Part shown: positions 41,007 through 53,414 of the stretch, one piece after another
Layout: every line of letters begins with the position of its first letter
Position numbering within the stretch: position 1 is the stretch's first letter
Origin: JADJOY01 sp016713535 [NCBI: Deltaproteobacteria bacterium]
Lineage (GTDB): Bacteria > JADJOY01
Reading direction: 5' to 3'
Assembly (NCBI GenBank): GCA_016713535.1
Contig: JADJOY010000034.1
Location: 58,773 to 112,974, forward strand
DNA: 54,202 nt
Notes under the pieces: generated by a model
What the model was told of the DNA's origin: nothing
Databases searched by the model: none
Seen by the model: only the letters and a program-made list of their open reading frames with translations
Translations under genes and position numbers: made by a program

Positions 41007-43650
41007 TCACGCGTCCGCGCCGTCGGGACCGCCCAGCACCCGGACGTCCTCGGGGCCGACCTCGTAGAGCGCGAGCGCGCGGTCTTCGAGCTCCGCCTCC
41101 CAGCCCGCGCGGCGCCCCACCGCGTCGTCGATCTCGGCGTGGAGACGATCGAGGACCGCGAGCAGGAGCCTGGCCTCGGGCTCGGTGCGCGGGATCTGGA
41201 AGAGCCGCTCGATCTCGACGCCGCTGTGGCCGACGAGCTTGCGCACCTCCGTGTCGAGGAGCTGATGCAGCAAGCGCGCCACGTCCGGCGAGCGCGCGGT
41301 GAGCACGAAGTCGTCGCCGATCCGGACCTCGTTGCCCTCACGCACCACCGGCCCCGCGACCTCGAGCACCGGCGGGACGCGGTGCGCGAGCATGGTTCCG
41401 GTCGCGTCGCGCAGTGGCACCCGCCGCACCGCGGCCTCTTCCGCGATCCGGTCGATCGAGCCGAGGCGCTGCATGGACTTCTGGATCGTCTGGTTGGCGC
41501 GCTCGATACCGTCGAGCGCCGTGATCCAGCGACTCGCGTCGGCCCGTGCCGGCAGGCGGATCGGCAGCTCCGCCAGCGCACTCGCGAGCGAACGCGCAGG
41601 CGGCGCGCCGCGCTGCGCGACCAGGGCGCTCGCCCAGCTCGCGTTGAGGAGCGCGACCAGGAGCCGCGGGTCCGTCGACGCGCCAAGCCGTGGCACGAGC
41701 CGCACGACCGCGCCCACCGGCACGTATCCCTCGGGGTCCCACGCCGCGAAGAGCCGGCCCCGATCCCAGCGCGCCAGGATCGCAGGCGCGGCGTCGCCGT
41801 CATCGCCCTCGACCGCCGCCGTGTTCGGCGGAACCCACCACTTGTCCGACCACTTGAGCCAGAAGCGGCCGAGGTCACGCCCGGGGCCGATCGCCTTCCG
41901 CGCCAGCGGGTCGCGCGGGACGCTCGTGCCGAGCACCACCTCGTCACCAGGCTTGCCGTCATCGACCTCCGCGAGCTCGCCGAGTGGCCGGGCACCCGCG
42001 TGGAGGCGCTCGATCACACCCTCGACGATCGGGTCGAAGGCGAAGTCGGGACGGCCGCCCTTCCCCCACAACACGCGCTCGAGCGGCGCCGCGATCGACT
42101 TGAAGGGGCGCGCCTCGAGCTGGTCGAGGTTCGTGACACCGCGCACCAGGTGGATCGCCGCGACGCCGTCGGCGTCGTCCGCCACCACGCCGTCACGGCG
42201 CTTCACCAGCATGCGCGCCTGCGCGGGCGCGCCCTCGATACCACCCAGCTCGAACAGGAACGCACCGCCCGGCCCGGCGCCGAAGCGCTCGAGGAGCGCG
42301 CGCGGCGGCTCACGCTCGCCGAGCAGGATCGCTGTGGCGAGGCGGCCGTGGGGAAGCTCGCGCCACACCGCGGTCTCGAGTGGCGACGGCCCGATCACCA
42401 CCACGTCGCACTCGGGCGCCTGGTCGTTGACCAGCCCGAGCGTCGAGGGCGGAGCGAGTGCCAGCAGCGCGGCGTCGAGCCGCAGCTCGGCGAGCACGGT
42501 GCGGCCGAACGAGCGCACGTGCCACGAGCCGGGCAAGCGCGGCGTGCCGTGGGTGGCCGCGTGCAGCACCATGGGCGCCGCCACCGACGTGGTTCCCGCC
42601 ACCCACAGCCCGTCGCGGGCACCGGCGGGGAGCACGCGGCTCAGCGCCGGTCCCCAGAAGGAGCTCTGCGCGGCGGCGTCGCCACGCGCCAGCTCGCGGA
42701 CCTCGGTGAGCGGTAACGAGCCCATCTTGTAGGCGGCGAGCAGCCGCCTCACGGTGTCATGGGTGGCGTCGTCGGGCAGGTACCAGTCGAACACCCCGCC
42801 GCCGTAGAGCGACGGGTCTTGACGGCGCAGCCGCTCCACCGCCCGCAGGGCCGCGCCGCTCTTGCCGTCGGGGAAGCTCGGCGCGCCCTCGCGGCGATCG
42901 CGTGCCTCGAGCGCGAGCGCGGTGACCATCCGCAGCGCCGCGATCCGCGCCGTCATCGCCAGGTAGAGCAGGAAGCCGTTCTCGGCCGGCGTCGCCCAGC
43001 GACGGTAGCCGTCGCGAACCCGCTTCGCCGTCTCCTCCGCCCCGGCGGGCGGCGCGCTGCGGTCGATCAACGACTGCACCAGCGGCCCGAAGCGCGATTT
43101 GAGCTCGAAGCTCACCAGGGACGGCACCACCTGGAGATGACGTGCGAGCGCGGCCCTCACCTCGGGCAGCGCGGGGTCGAGGAGCTCGGGCGGCTCCGCG
43201 GAGCGCAGGCGGCGCTGCACCGCCTCGTCGAGCATGGCGATCTCGCGCAGCACGGTGGTGCGGGCGCGCGCCTCCTCGGGTGGCCACGCCGTGAGCCGCA
43301 CCGGCGTCTTCCCCCGCATCTCCCAGATCTCGAGATGGAAGCCGTCGGCGAGCAGCCCGACGGCGACTTCGCCTGCCGCATGAGGCTGTTGTGCAACACC
43401 GGGCGGGCGTGCACGAGGCCGGTGCTGGAGCGGTTGCGGCAGCCGACGCTGACGAGCGGCTCGCCGTCGCGGTCGCGTACCAGGAGGTCCGCGCCCGAGT
43501 CCCCGCCGGGGTGATCGACGATCAGGTTGTCAGGGTGGCCGAGCCGGTTGAGCAGCGGCACCACCACGCGGTCGCAGAGCTCCGCGGGCGGGATCGCTTC
43601 CTGGGAGAGGATGAGCTCCAGGTCCCGAAGCAGGCCGTCCAGCCCGCCAT
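41007..43650 (-). CDS. Type IIG restriction-modification-like protein with degenerate catalytic motifs (frame breaks)
   Basis: About 881 residues if one base is missing near 43643-43645 and one near 43374-43379. The N-terminal ~130 residues resemble an HSDR-type nuclease domain (LCDRVVVPLLNRLGHPDNL, GADLLVRD, and VAVGLLADGFHLEIWEM), but the expected E-x-K reads VGCRNR. The middle region has the layout of an N6-adenine methylase: CDVVVIGPSPLE stands where NPPY is expected, and no DPACGSG is seen. The last ~300 residues resemble a target-recognition domain (RPLGELAEVDDG; LLVALLNASWASALV; LAELPIRLP). Family call rests on architecture and short matches. Start ATG 43650 is uncertain. No partner R-M gene is adjacent. 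Confidence 0.55.
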
Positions 43651-44172
43651 GTGTCGGCGCGATCCGAGGTTCTCGAGGAGGGTCGGGGGGAGAAGCGTGA
43701 AGCAGCGCCCCCCGCGCGCGCTGGGGCGCGCGGGGAGCCAAGCCGCCGAAGCGTACTCGAACGCTCTCCGCCGCTTCAATGCCCGCCGCGCGGCGCCGCG
43801 GGTGTGCGCGCGGAACCGTCAGACTTCGTCACGCTTTGCCTCAACACGAAGACGCTTCGTCAACGGCGAATCGCGCATCGCAAGGGCGAAGCTGCCGAAA
43901 TTCCGCCGCATTCCGCGCAACGCACGTTCGGCATCTCCGTTGCTCACGGATGCCCCATCGGGGTCGCCGAAGTGGCGCGACGCGACGGGGACGGTGCGAT
44001 GCACGAAGTGGCGAGCGCGGCTCGGCGGGAAGTCCTCGGCGAGGTCTGGCAGGCGAGCGAAGCCTCGTCGGTGCCGCGCCCCGACCGCTCCGCTCGACCC
44101 GCGGCGCCACCGCAGCGTCGGGCCCGAGAGGGAGCGCGTCCCCGTTCGCTCTCCGCGTCGTCGATCGCCCCG
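43651..44172. other. Divergent intergenic region, possible promoters
   Basis: 522 nt between the minus-strand type IIG-like gene and the plus-strand electron-transfer cluster. A short perfect inverted repeat, ACGAAG-ACG-CTTCGT (43846-43860), lies in a relatively AT-richer stretch (43840-43960) that could hold the cluster promoter. The downstream gene could begin earlier, at ATG 43999, inside this region. Other frames here do not look coding. Confidence 0.45.
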
Positions 44173-45021
44173 ATGGTGGCGCTGGTGCTGGTCACCGTCC
44201 CGGTCGCGATCGAGTGCCACCTCGAGATGAACCGGCCCGAGGCCAGCCTGCACGGCCGCCTCCAGGCGCGCGGCTTCCTGCCCCCCGGGCCGATCGCCTA
44301 CGAGCCCGGCCACGGCTTCGGCCTCGTCCTGGGCATGACCGGCGCCGCGGCGATCGTCCTCCTCGCGCTCTACTCGGTGCGCAAGCGCGTGCCTGGTCTC
44401 TCGCGGTTCGGCCGTCTACCGCGCTGGCTGGACGCCCACGTCACCCTCGGCCTCGTCGGCCCGATGCTGGTGCTCTTCCACACCGCGGGACGCCTGGGCG
44501 GCATCATCTCGGTGGCGTTCTGGTCGATGGTGGTGGTGGTCACGAGCGGCGTGATCGGCCGCTACGTGTACGCGCAGGTGCCGCGCACCATCGCCGGCCG
44601 CGAGCGCTCCCTCGGCGAGCTCGGCGACGAGCTCGCCGAGCTCGAGAGCGAGCTGCCCGAGCTCGCCACGGCGCGCGGCTCGCGCGGGTTCACGCGCCGC
44701 TTCACTGGTGCCTACGACGCGCGGCCGGCGGCCGGCACGGTGGGCTGGTTCGTGCGCTGGATCGACGCCAGCCTCGCCGCGGTCCGCGAGCGTCGCGCCC
44801 TCGACCGCTGGCTCACCGAGCGCGGCCTCGACGCCGGCGAGCGCGACGCGGTGCTCACCCGGGTCCGCCGCGTCGAGGACCTCGAGCGCCAGGTCGCGAT
44901 GCTCGAGTCGACGCGCCGCTGGGTGGCGCGCTGGCACGCGATGCACGTGCCGCTGGTCGGGCTCCTCTACGCGATCCTCGTCCTCCACGTCGCCGTCGGT
45001 GTGCTGTTCGGAGCACGCTGA
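44173..45021 (+). CDS. Polytopic inner-membrane protein with paired histidines, b-type cytochrome-like
   Basis: 282 residues from ATG 44173; an in-frame ATG at 43999 would add a 58-residue Arg-rich tail, and neither has a good ribosome site. Five predicted TM helices: the N-terminal VALVLVTVPVAIE, GLVLGMTGAAAIVLLAL, HVTLGLVGPMLVLFHTAG, SMVVVVTSGVIGRYVY and LVGLLYAILVLHVAVGVLF. A ~110-residue charged helical hairpin precedes the last helix. Histidines within or at the ends of helices (DAHVTL, LFHTAG, WHAMHV, VLHVAV) could ligate haem b. Its stop is immediately followed by the start of the 32-haem cytochrome, so it is a plausible quinol-side partner. Homology to a named family not established. 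Confidence 0.6.
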   Translation: MVALVLVTVPVAIECHLEMNRPEASLHGRLQARGFLPPGPIAYEPGHGFGLVLGMTGAAAIVLLALYSVRKRVPGLSRFGRLPRWLDAHVTLGLVGPMLVLFHTAGRLGGIISVAFWSMVVVVTSGVIGRYVYAQVPRTIAGRERSLGELGDELAELESELPELATARGSRGFTRRFTGAYDARPAAGTVGWFVRWIDASLAAVRERRALDRWLTERGLDAGERDAVLTRVRRVEDLERQVAMLESTRRWVARWHAMHVPLVGLLYAILVLHVAVGVLFGAR

Positions 45022-47493
<2,472 letters not shown>

Positions 47494-47534
47494 GCGCGAT
47501 GACCACACGCCCTCTCCTGCTCCGGAGGCCGGCC

Positions 47535-49735
47535 ATGAACGAGCACGCCCCGCGACCGCTCACACGCCTCGTGCTGCCGTGCGTGTTCGGGTTGCTCGCG
47601 GTGCTCGCCGCCGGCTGCTCCGGAGGCTCCGGCTCCGATGGCTCGAAGGATCCCGAGCTGCCGCCCGTCGTGATCGGCGGCGTCGATCACGCGGCCTACC
47701 TGACCGGCGCCCACGTCTCGCTCGGGTGCGAGAGCTGCCATCACGGCAACTACCAGACCACACCGACCACGTGCGAGGGCTGTCACGAGGGGAACCGCCC
47801 GGCAGGGCACCCCGCGGGCACCTGCTCCAAGTGCCACCAGACCACTCAGTGGGCGGGCTCGTCGTTCGATCACTCGAAGGTGACGGACCCGTGCGCGAGC
47901 TGCCACGAGAAGGACCGCCCCGCGGGCCACCCCGCGGGCGACTGCTCGAGCTGCCACACGCCCGGCACGTGGGCGCCCGCCGGCTTCAGCCACGCCGGCA
48001 TCGCGGACGGCTGCGACAACTGCCACGAGAAAGACCGCCCGGCGAACCACTTCGCCGGCGACTGCGCGAACTGCCACGTGCCGGGCACCCAGTGGCAGGC
48101 GAGCGGCGACATCCACGCCGGCGTGACCTCGAACTGCGCGAGCTGCCACGAGAACGACCGTCCGGCTGGCCACGCGCCGGGCGACTGCTCGAGCTGTCAC
48201 GTGCCGTCGGGCTGGTCGACGACCGACTTCACCCACGATGGCGTCACCAGCGACTGCGCGCGCTGCCACGAGGCACAGCGCCCGCCGCGCACTACCCGGG
48301 CGACTGCTCGAAGTGCCACGTGCCCGGCTCGTGGTCGAACGTCCACTTCTCGCACGTCGGCGTGACGTCGAGCTGCGCCACCTGCCACGAGAAGGAGCGC
48401 CCCGCCAGCCACTATCCGGGCGACTGCGCGAAGTGCCACTCGACCAGCTCGTGGAGCGGCGCCACCTTCGACCACGCGGGCGTGAGCTCGAACTGCGCGA
48501 CCTGCCACGAGAAGGAGCGCCCGGCCGGCCACTACCCCGGCGACTGCGTGAGGTGCCACTCCACCGGCACCTGGAGCGGCGCCACGTTCGACCACTCCGG
48601 CGTCGGCTCGAGCTGCTCGAGCTGTCACGAAGCCGACCGCCCCGCCGGCCACGCGCCCGGCGACTGCTCGGAGTGCCACTCGACTGGGTCGTGGAGCGGC
48701 GCGTCGTTCGATCACGGCGGGATCACCGGCAACTGCGCGAGCTGCCACGAGGCCGACCGCCCCGCCGGCCACTATCCCGGCGACTGCGTCGGCTGCCACA
48801 GCCCCGGCTCGTGGAGCCCCACCGGCTTCGATCACACCGGCGTCACCACCAACTGCGCGAGCTGCCACGAGAAGGATCGCCCCGCCGGCCACGCGCCCGG
48901 TGACTGCGCGGGCTGTCACAGCCCCGGCTCGTGGAACCCGACCTCGTTCGATCACAGCGGGATCACCTCGAACTGCGCGAGCTGCCACGAGGCCGATCGC
49001 CCGGCCGGGCACTATCCCGGCGACTGCTCGACCTGCCACACGCCGGGCAGCTGGGCGAACGGCAACTTCAACCACGCCGGCGTCAGCTCCTGCACGACCT
49101 GCCACGAGGGCGATCGCCCCGCCGGCCACTACGCCGGCGACTGCGTGAAGTGCCACACCGCCACCTCGTGGTCCGACGCCACGTTCGATCACGGCGGCAT
49201 CACCGGGAACTGCGCGAGCTGCCACGAGAGCGACCGCCCCGCGGGCCACTACCCCGGCGACTGCGTGAAGTGCCACACGACCGCCACCTGGGCGGGCGCG
49301 AGCTTCAACCACGCCGGCGTGACCTCCGGGTGTGCCACCTGCCACGAGAAGGATCGCCCCGCGGGGCACTACCCCGGTGACTGCGCGAGCTGCCACAAGG
49401 ACACCAACAACTGGGCCAACGCGGTCTTCAACCACAACGGCATCACCAACGGCTGTTCGAGCTGCCACGCGAGTGATGCGCCGGCCAACCACTACGGCCC
49501 CGCCTGCGAGAGCTGCCACAACACCGTCGACTGGAGCGACGCCGGCCACGACCACACCTTCGTGATCCCGCACGAGGGCTATCGCCAGTGCGCCAACTGC
49601 CATCCCAACTCGAGCAACTACTCGCAGTTCGACTGCATCAACTGCCACAAGCGCACCGGCGCCGACGTCCACAAGACCAACGACAACGAGCAGTGCCTCG
49701 CGTGCCATCCGAAGGGCTACGAGGGAGACGACTGA
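47535..49735 (+). CDS. 34-haem lipoprotein cytochrome of 40-residue repeats (frame break)
   Basis: About 733 residues after restoring one base near 48281-48285. Lipoprotein signal with lipobox LAAGC (Cys in GCSGGSGSDG), so lipid-anchored, probably in the outer membrane. 34 CxxCH motifs were counted. From about residue 110 to 655 the protein is 14 tandem ~40-residue units of the form F-DH-G-[VI]-x3-CAxCHExDRPAGHYPGDCxxCH-x-S-W, two haems each, with a conserved His (DH, GH) near every motif. The C-terminal part has less regular haem sites ending CLACHPKGYEG. ATG 47535 is preceded by GGAGG with 6-nt spacing; an earlier in-frame ATG (47499) would spoil the lipoprotein signal. The stop overlaps the porin gene start. 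Confidence 0.88.
47864..49500 (+). repeat. 120-bp tandem coding repeats
   Basis: About 14 direct repeats with 120-nt period inside the lipoprotein cytochrome gene, marked by TGCCACGAG and GGCGACTGC recurring at fixed distance. Units are strongly alike at DNA level in the second half, indicating recent duplication or homogenisation. The one frame break in this gene falls in the repeats. Confidence 0.85.
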
Positions 49736-51150
49736 TGCGCGCGGCCCGAGCTCGCGCGACCGGCGCCGGGTGGGTAGCTCTCACCGCGGTGCTGACCCTC
49801 GTCGCGGCCCCACCGCGCCCCGCCCGCGCCGGATCGGTGCGCGGCGTGGTCGCCGCCGAGGGCTATGCGCTCACCTATGGCGGCGGCGAGCAGACCTCGG
49901 CGACGTTCGGCCTCGACGTGCGCCTCGACGGGAGCGAGCTCACCGACCGGGCGCTCGCGACCCACATCGACGGCGAGCTACGCATCCCGGTGAACGGCGA
50001 CCTCTCCGATCCGTCGGTCCCGGCCTACCGGCTCGAGCGGCTCTCGGCAGGGCTCGATCCCACCCAGGGCTGGGTGGCGCTCGCGGGGCGCGAGTGGATC
50101 GTCGAGGTGCCGACCGCGAGCGTCGACGGCCTCACCTTCGGTTACCGGTGGGAGTCGTTCCGGCTCGGTGGGTTCGGCGGGCTCGAGCCCAACCCCTACG
50201 ACCAGACCTTCGACGGCCAGTTCATGACCGGTGGCGGCTTCTTCTCGCTCGAGGGCGAGCAAGGCGGCGCGGGAGCCGGCTTCGTCGCGAGCTTCTACGA
50301 CGGCAACGCCGACCGCGAGTCGCTCACCGGCCAGGGACGCTGGTCGCCGCTCCGCGAATTCGACGCGTTCGGCTCGCTCAGGCTCGACCTCGGCGTCGCC
50401 GGGCAGGCGACGCGCCTCGGCTCGCTGGCGGTGGGCGGCGACTGGCGCGCCACGCCCACGTTCCGGCTCGGCGGCAGCTTCACGACGTATCGCTACCTGC
50501 TGCGGCCGGAGTCGCTCGATGCCGCGGAGATCGAGAACGTCGCCAACCCACAGCGTGAGTCGATCGAGGGGCGTGCGCGCTACGAGCTGAGCCACGACCT
50601 CTACACCCGCGCCCGGCTCTCGTACCGGCTCCGTCAAGCGGTGCCGAGCTACGAGGTGCGGATCCTCCCCGAGGGCGCGCCGCTCGACGGCACGGCCGGC
50701 GAGGTCTACATCGACGATCAGGGCCGCTCGTACACCCTGGCAGCGACCACCACCGACGAGAGCAGCTTCGGCGGCGGGCTCGCGCTCGGCGGCCGGCGGC
50801 TCGCGAGCCTGCCGCTTCGGTGGGAGGTCGCCTACACCGGCGTCACCGGCTTCGGGCGCAACGACCACGAGGGCGCGCTGAGCGCCGGCTTCGACGTCGG
50901 CGACGGCGCGAGCCTCGACCTCGGCGCGGGTGTCGATCTGCGCAACCGCGACGAGACCGGCAGCGACGTCGGCGGCTTCGCCCGCGCCGAGCTCTTCTGG
51001 CTCGTCGACCGCGACTGGTTCGCGCTCGCGAGCTACGAGGCCACGATCGCCGACGGCGACCTCGACCACGCGCTCCTCGCCAAGGTCGGCTACCGCATCC
51101 GCCCGCCAGCGGGCTCGGCGACCGCGGCGCGAGCGGGCGAGGCTCGCTGA
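49735..51150 (+). CDS. Predicted outer-membrane beta-barrel, porin partner of the cytochromes
   Basis: 471 residues. Signal peptide WVALTAVLTLVAAPPRPARAG, then alternating polar/hydrophobic strands joined by short turns throughout (for example TSATFGLDVRLDG, SLRLDLGVAG, WEVAYTGVTGF, GASLDLGAGVDLR), with no internal TM helix and no cysteines. The last strand (LLAKVGYRI) is followed by a short tail instead of a terminal Phe. Its place directly after the lipoprotein cytochrome (TGATG overlap) and the barrel pattern suggest an MtrB/PioB-like role, sheathing a cytochrome across the outer membrane. I see no direct MtrB signature such as an N-terminal CxxC, so the functional link is inferred. Confidence 0.68.
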   Translation: MRAARARATGAGWVALTAVLTLVAAPPRPARAGSVRGVVAAEGYALTYGGGEQTSATFGLDVRLDGSELTDRALATHIDGELRIPVNGDLSDPSVPAYRLERLSAGLDPTQGWVALAGREWIVEVPTASVDGLTFGYRWESFRLGGFGGLEPNPYDQTFDGQFMTGGGFFSLEGEQGGAGAGFVASFYDGNADRESLTGQGRWSPLREFDAFGSLRLDLGVAGQATRLGSLAVGGDWRATPTFRLGGSFTTYRYLLRPESLDAAEIENVANPQRESIEGRARYELSHDLYTRARLSYRLRQAVPSYEVRILPEGAPLDGTAGEVYIDDQGRSYTLAATTTDESSFGGGLALGGRRLASLPLRWEVAYTGVTGFGRNDHEGALSAGFDVGDGASLDLGAGVDLRNRDETGSDVGGFARAELFWLVDRDWFALASYEATIADGDLDHALLAKVGYRIRPPAGSATAARAGEAR

Positions 51151-51168
51151 GCCCGCGAGGCGCGCAAC

Positions 51169-52497
51169 GTGGACGTCCTCCTCGAGCACATCGAGCTGAC
51201 GCTGTTCGTGGTGCTGTCGGCGCTGGTGATCGCGCCGTACTGGATCCGCACCAGCCGCCGCGAGCGGCGCCACCGCGCCCAGTTCGAGGAGGCGGTGAGC
51301 GCCGGGCTCGAGCCAGCGAGCCTCCATCCGGTCATCGACCCCCTCAAGTGCATCGGCACCGCCGACTGCACGCCCGCCTGCCCCGAGGGCGACGTGCTGG
51401 GCGTGGTCGACGGGCGCGCCGTCCTCGCCAACCCGACCCACTGCATCGGCCACGGGGCCTGCCTCGCGGCGTGCCCGGTGGAGGCGATCTCGCTGGTCTT
51501 CGGCACCGCCACCCGCGGCGTCGAGATCCCCAACGTGAAGCCCAACTTCGAGACCAACGTCGCGGGACTCTACATCGCCGGCGAGCTTGGCGGGATGGGT
51601 CTCATCCGCAACGCCATGACGCAGGGGCGCCAGGCGGTCGACGGCATCGCGCGCGAGCTGCGAGGCGGCGGCGCCGGTGCGCGCGGCGGCGACGTCCTCG
51701 ACCTGTTCATCGTCGGCGCCGGCCCCTCCGGTCTGGCGGCGGCGCTCACCGCCAGGAAGGCGGGGCTCCGCTTCGAGATCGTCGATCAGGAGCAGGTCGG
51801 CGGCAGCGTCTACCACTACCCGCGCAAGAAGGTCGTGGTGACCTCCGAGTTCGAGATCCCCTTCTACGGCACGGTCAAGGCGCGCGCGATCTCGAAGGAG
51901 GAGCTGCTCGCGATCTGGCACGAGGTGATCGACGCCGCGCGCCTCGAGATCCACACCGGCGAGCGCGTCGACACGGTGTCGCGAGACGGCGGGCTCTTCG
52001 CGATCACGACCTCACGGCGGACCTACCGGGCGCGGCGAGTGCTGCTCGCGATCGGGCGGCGCGGCTCGCCGCGCAAGCTCGAGGTGCCGGGCGAGGAGGC
52101 GCCGCATGTGGCGTATTCGCTCGCCGATGCGGCCGACTTCCACGGCGACCGGGTGCTGGTGGTGGGCGGCGGGAACTCGGCCCTGGAAGCGGCGTCGGCG
52201 CTCGCCGAGCCCACCCTCGAGAACCACGTGACGCTCTCCTACCGCGGCGACGTGTTCTCGCGGGCGACGGCGTCGGTGCGCCGCCAGTTCGAGGAGCTCG
52301 CCGACACCGGGCGCGTCCGCGCCGTGCTCAGGTCGGAGGTGCGCGCGATCCACGAGCGCGCGGTGGACCTCGCCGCCGACGGGCGGGAGCTCAGGGTCGG
52401 CGCCGATCGGGTGTTCGTCTTCGCCGGCGGCGTGTTGCCGAGCGCCTTCCTGCGCCAGCTCGGCGTCGCCGTCGACACCAAGTTCGGCACGGCCTGA
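51169..52497 (+). CDS. Membrane-anchored iron-sulfur flavoprotein oxidoreductase
   Basis: 442 residues. One N-terminal TM helix (LTLFVVLSALVIAPYWI), then a ferredoxin-like domain with two motifs, CIGTADCTPACP and CIGHGACLAACP. In both, the second cysteine of the usual C-x2-C-x2-C-x3-C is replaced (Thr, His). A thioredoxin-reductase-like FAD/NAD(P) domain follows, with GAGPSGLAAA for FAD and VVGGGNSALEAA for NAD(P). No CxxC redox disulfide is present. GTG 51169 has GAGG 8 nt upstream. It is a candidate cytoplasm-facing electron entry point from NAD(P)H to the membrane partner. Substrate specificity not determined. Confidence 0.82.
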   Translation: MDVLLEHIELTLFVVLSALVIAPYWIRTSRRERRHRAQFEEAVSAGLEPASLHPVIDPLKCIGTADCTPACPEGDVLGVVDGRAVLANPTHCIGHGACLAACPVEAISLVFGTATRGVEIPNVKPNFETNVAGLYIAGELGGMGLIRNAMTQGRQAVDGIARELRGGGAGARGGDVLDLFIVGAGPSGLAAALTARKAGLRFEIVDQEQVGGSVYHYPRKKVVVTSEFEIPFYGTVKARAISKEELLAIWHEVIDAARLEIHTGERVDTVSRDGGLFAITTSRRTYRARRVLLAIGRRGSPRKLEVPGEEAPHVAYSLADAADFHGDRVLVVGGGNSALEAASALAEPTLENHVTLSYRGDVFSRATASVRRQFEELADTGRVRAVLRSEVRAIHERAVDLAADGRELRVGADRVFVFAGGVLPSAFLRQLGVAVDTKFGTA

Positions 52498-52539
52498 GCG
52501 CGGCGGCGCGCCGGACCGACTCCGGGACGGGACCAGGGG

Positions 52540-52557
52540 GCGCGCTCGCCGGCGCGC
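52540..52557 (+). terminator. GC hairpin after the flavoprotein gene
   Basis: GCGCGC-TCGCCG-GCGCGC lies 42 nt after the stop. No T tract follows, so it is at best a weak or factor-dependent terminator of the electron-transfer cluster. Confidence 0.3.
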
Positions 52558-52567
52558 GCTGATCGAG

Positions 52568-52592
52568 TCGTTTCGAGCCGCTGACGAAACGA
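52568..52592. promoter_or_regulatory. Inverted repeat upstream of hlyIII-like gene
   Basis: TCGTTTCG (52568-52575) and CGAAACGA (52585-52592), 9 nt apart, 28 nt before the start codon. It could be an operator or part of a terminator for the preceding cluster. The half-site TCGTTTC also occurs right after the palindrome at 45024. Confidence 0.3.
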
Positions 52593-52620
52593 TGACGTTG
52601 GCGGCCTACGCTGGCTATCG

Positions 52621-53289
52621 ATGATGGATCGCTCCGAAACGGCTCGCCTCACCCTGGGCGCCATGCAGAACCCCGTGCGCGGGTTCCTCCACGGCGGCGC
52701 GGCACTCTTCTCGATCGCCGGCACCGCGCTCTTGTGGCAGCGCGCCTCCGGCCATCCGAGCGAGCGGCTCGCGCTCACCGTGTTCGGCCTGAGCATGCTC
52801 GCGCTCTTCAGCGTGAGCGCGCTCCACCACTCGATCGACTGGGCCGACGCGCAGAAGCGCGTGCAGCGCGTCGACCACTCGATGATCTACGTGCTGATCG
52901 CCGGCACCTACACGCCGTTCGCGGTCGCCGCCCTCGACGGCTGGCTACGCGCCGCGGTGCTCGCCGCGGTGTGGGGCATCACGCTCGTGGGCGTGATCCA
53001 GAAGGCGCTGTTCCCGGAGGTGCGCAAGCGCTGGTCGGTGGCGTTGCAGCTCTTCCAGGGGTGGCTGATCGTGCCGTGTCTGGTGCCGCTCGCCCACCAT
53101 GTGCCGGCTGGCGCGGTGGTGCTCCTGATCGCCGGCGGGATCGCCTACACGGGCGGGGCGCTGTGCTACGTGAGCCAGCGTCCGCGACTCTGGCCCGCGG
53201 TGTTCTCGTATCACGAAGTGTTCCACGTGTGCGTGGTGCTCGCCGCGGCGCTCCACTTCACCGCCGCGTTCCGCTACGTCGCCGGCTGA
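52621..53289 (+). CDS. HlyIII/PAQR-family membrane protein
   Basis: 222 residues, seven predicted TM helices. Family metal-site residues are present: ALHHS and VDHSMIYVLIAGTYTPF in the first half and YHEVFHV with a later ALHF in the last helices. PAQR/HlyIII members are integral membrane proteins with a zinc site; bacterial ones are linked to membrane lipid homeostasis, and the 'hemolysin' name is historical. Tandem ATGs at 52621 and 52624; no ribosome site is evident, so the message may be leaderless or the start may be the second ATG. Confidence 0.9.
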   Translation: MMDRSETARLTLGAMQNPVRGFLHGGAALFSIAGTALLWQRASGHPSERLALTVFGLSMLALFSVSALHHSIDWADAQKRVQRVDHSMIYVLIAGTYTPFAVAALDGWLRAAVLAAVWGITLVGVIQKALFPEVRKRWSVALQLFQGWLIVPCLVPLAHHVPAGAVVLLIAGGIAYTGGALCYVSQRPRLWPAVFSYHEVFHVCVVLAAALHFTAAFRYVAG

Positions 53290-53414
53290 CGGCGGACGTC
53301 TCGTTCAGCCGACGGCGCGGGCGGGCCGTGCCATCGGCCGCCGTCGTTGGTTAAGAGCGCGATCCAACAATCGAGGAAGGGCTCACCCAATTGGCTGCCA
53401 AACGCTGCACAAGA

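Noticed and set aside
41007-43650. Functional DNA adenine methyltransferase
   Set aside because: Neither DPACGSG/FxGxG nor NPPY-type motifs are recognisable, so activity is not claimed.
47864-49500. Regular direct repeats that could suggest a CRISPR array
   Set aside because: The 120-nt period is far longer than CRISPR units, there are no unique spacers, and the repeats keep a haem-binding reading frame.
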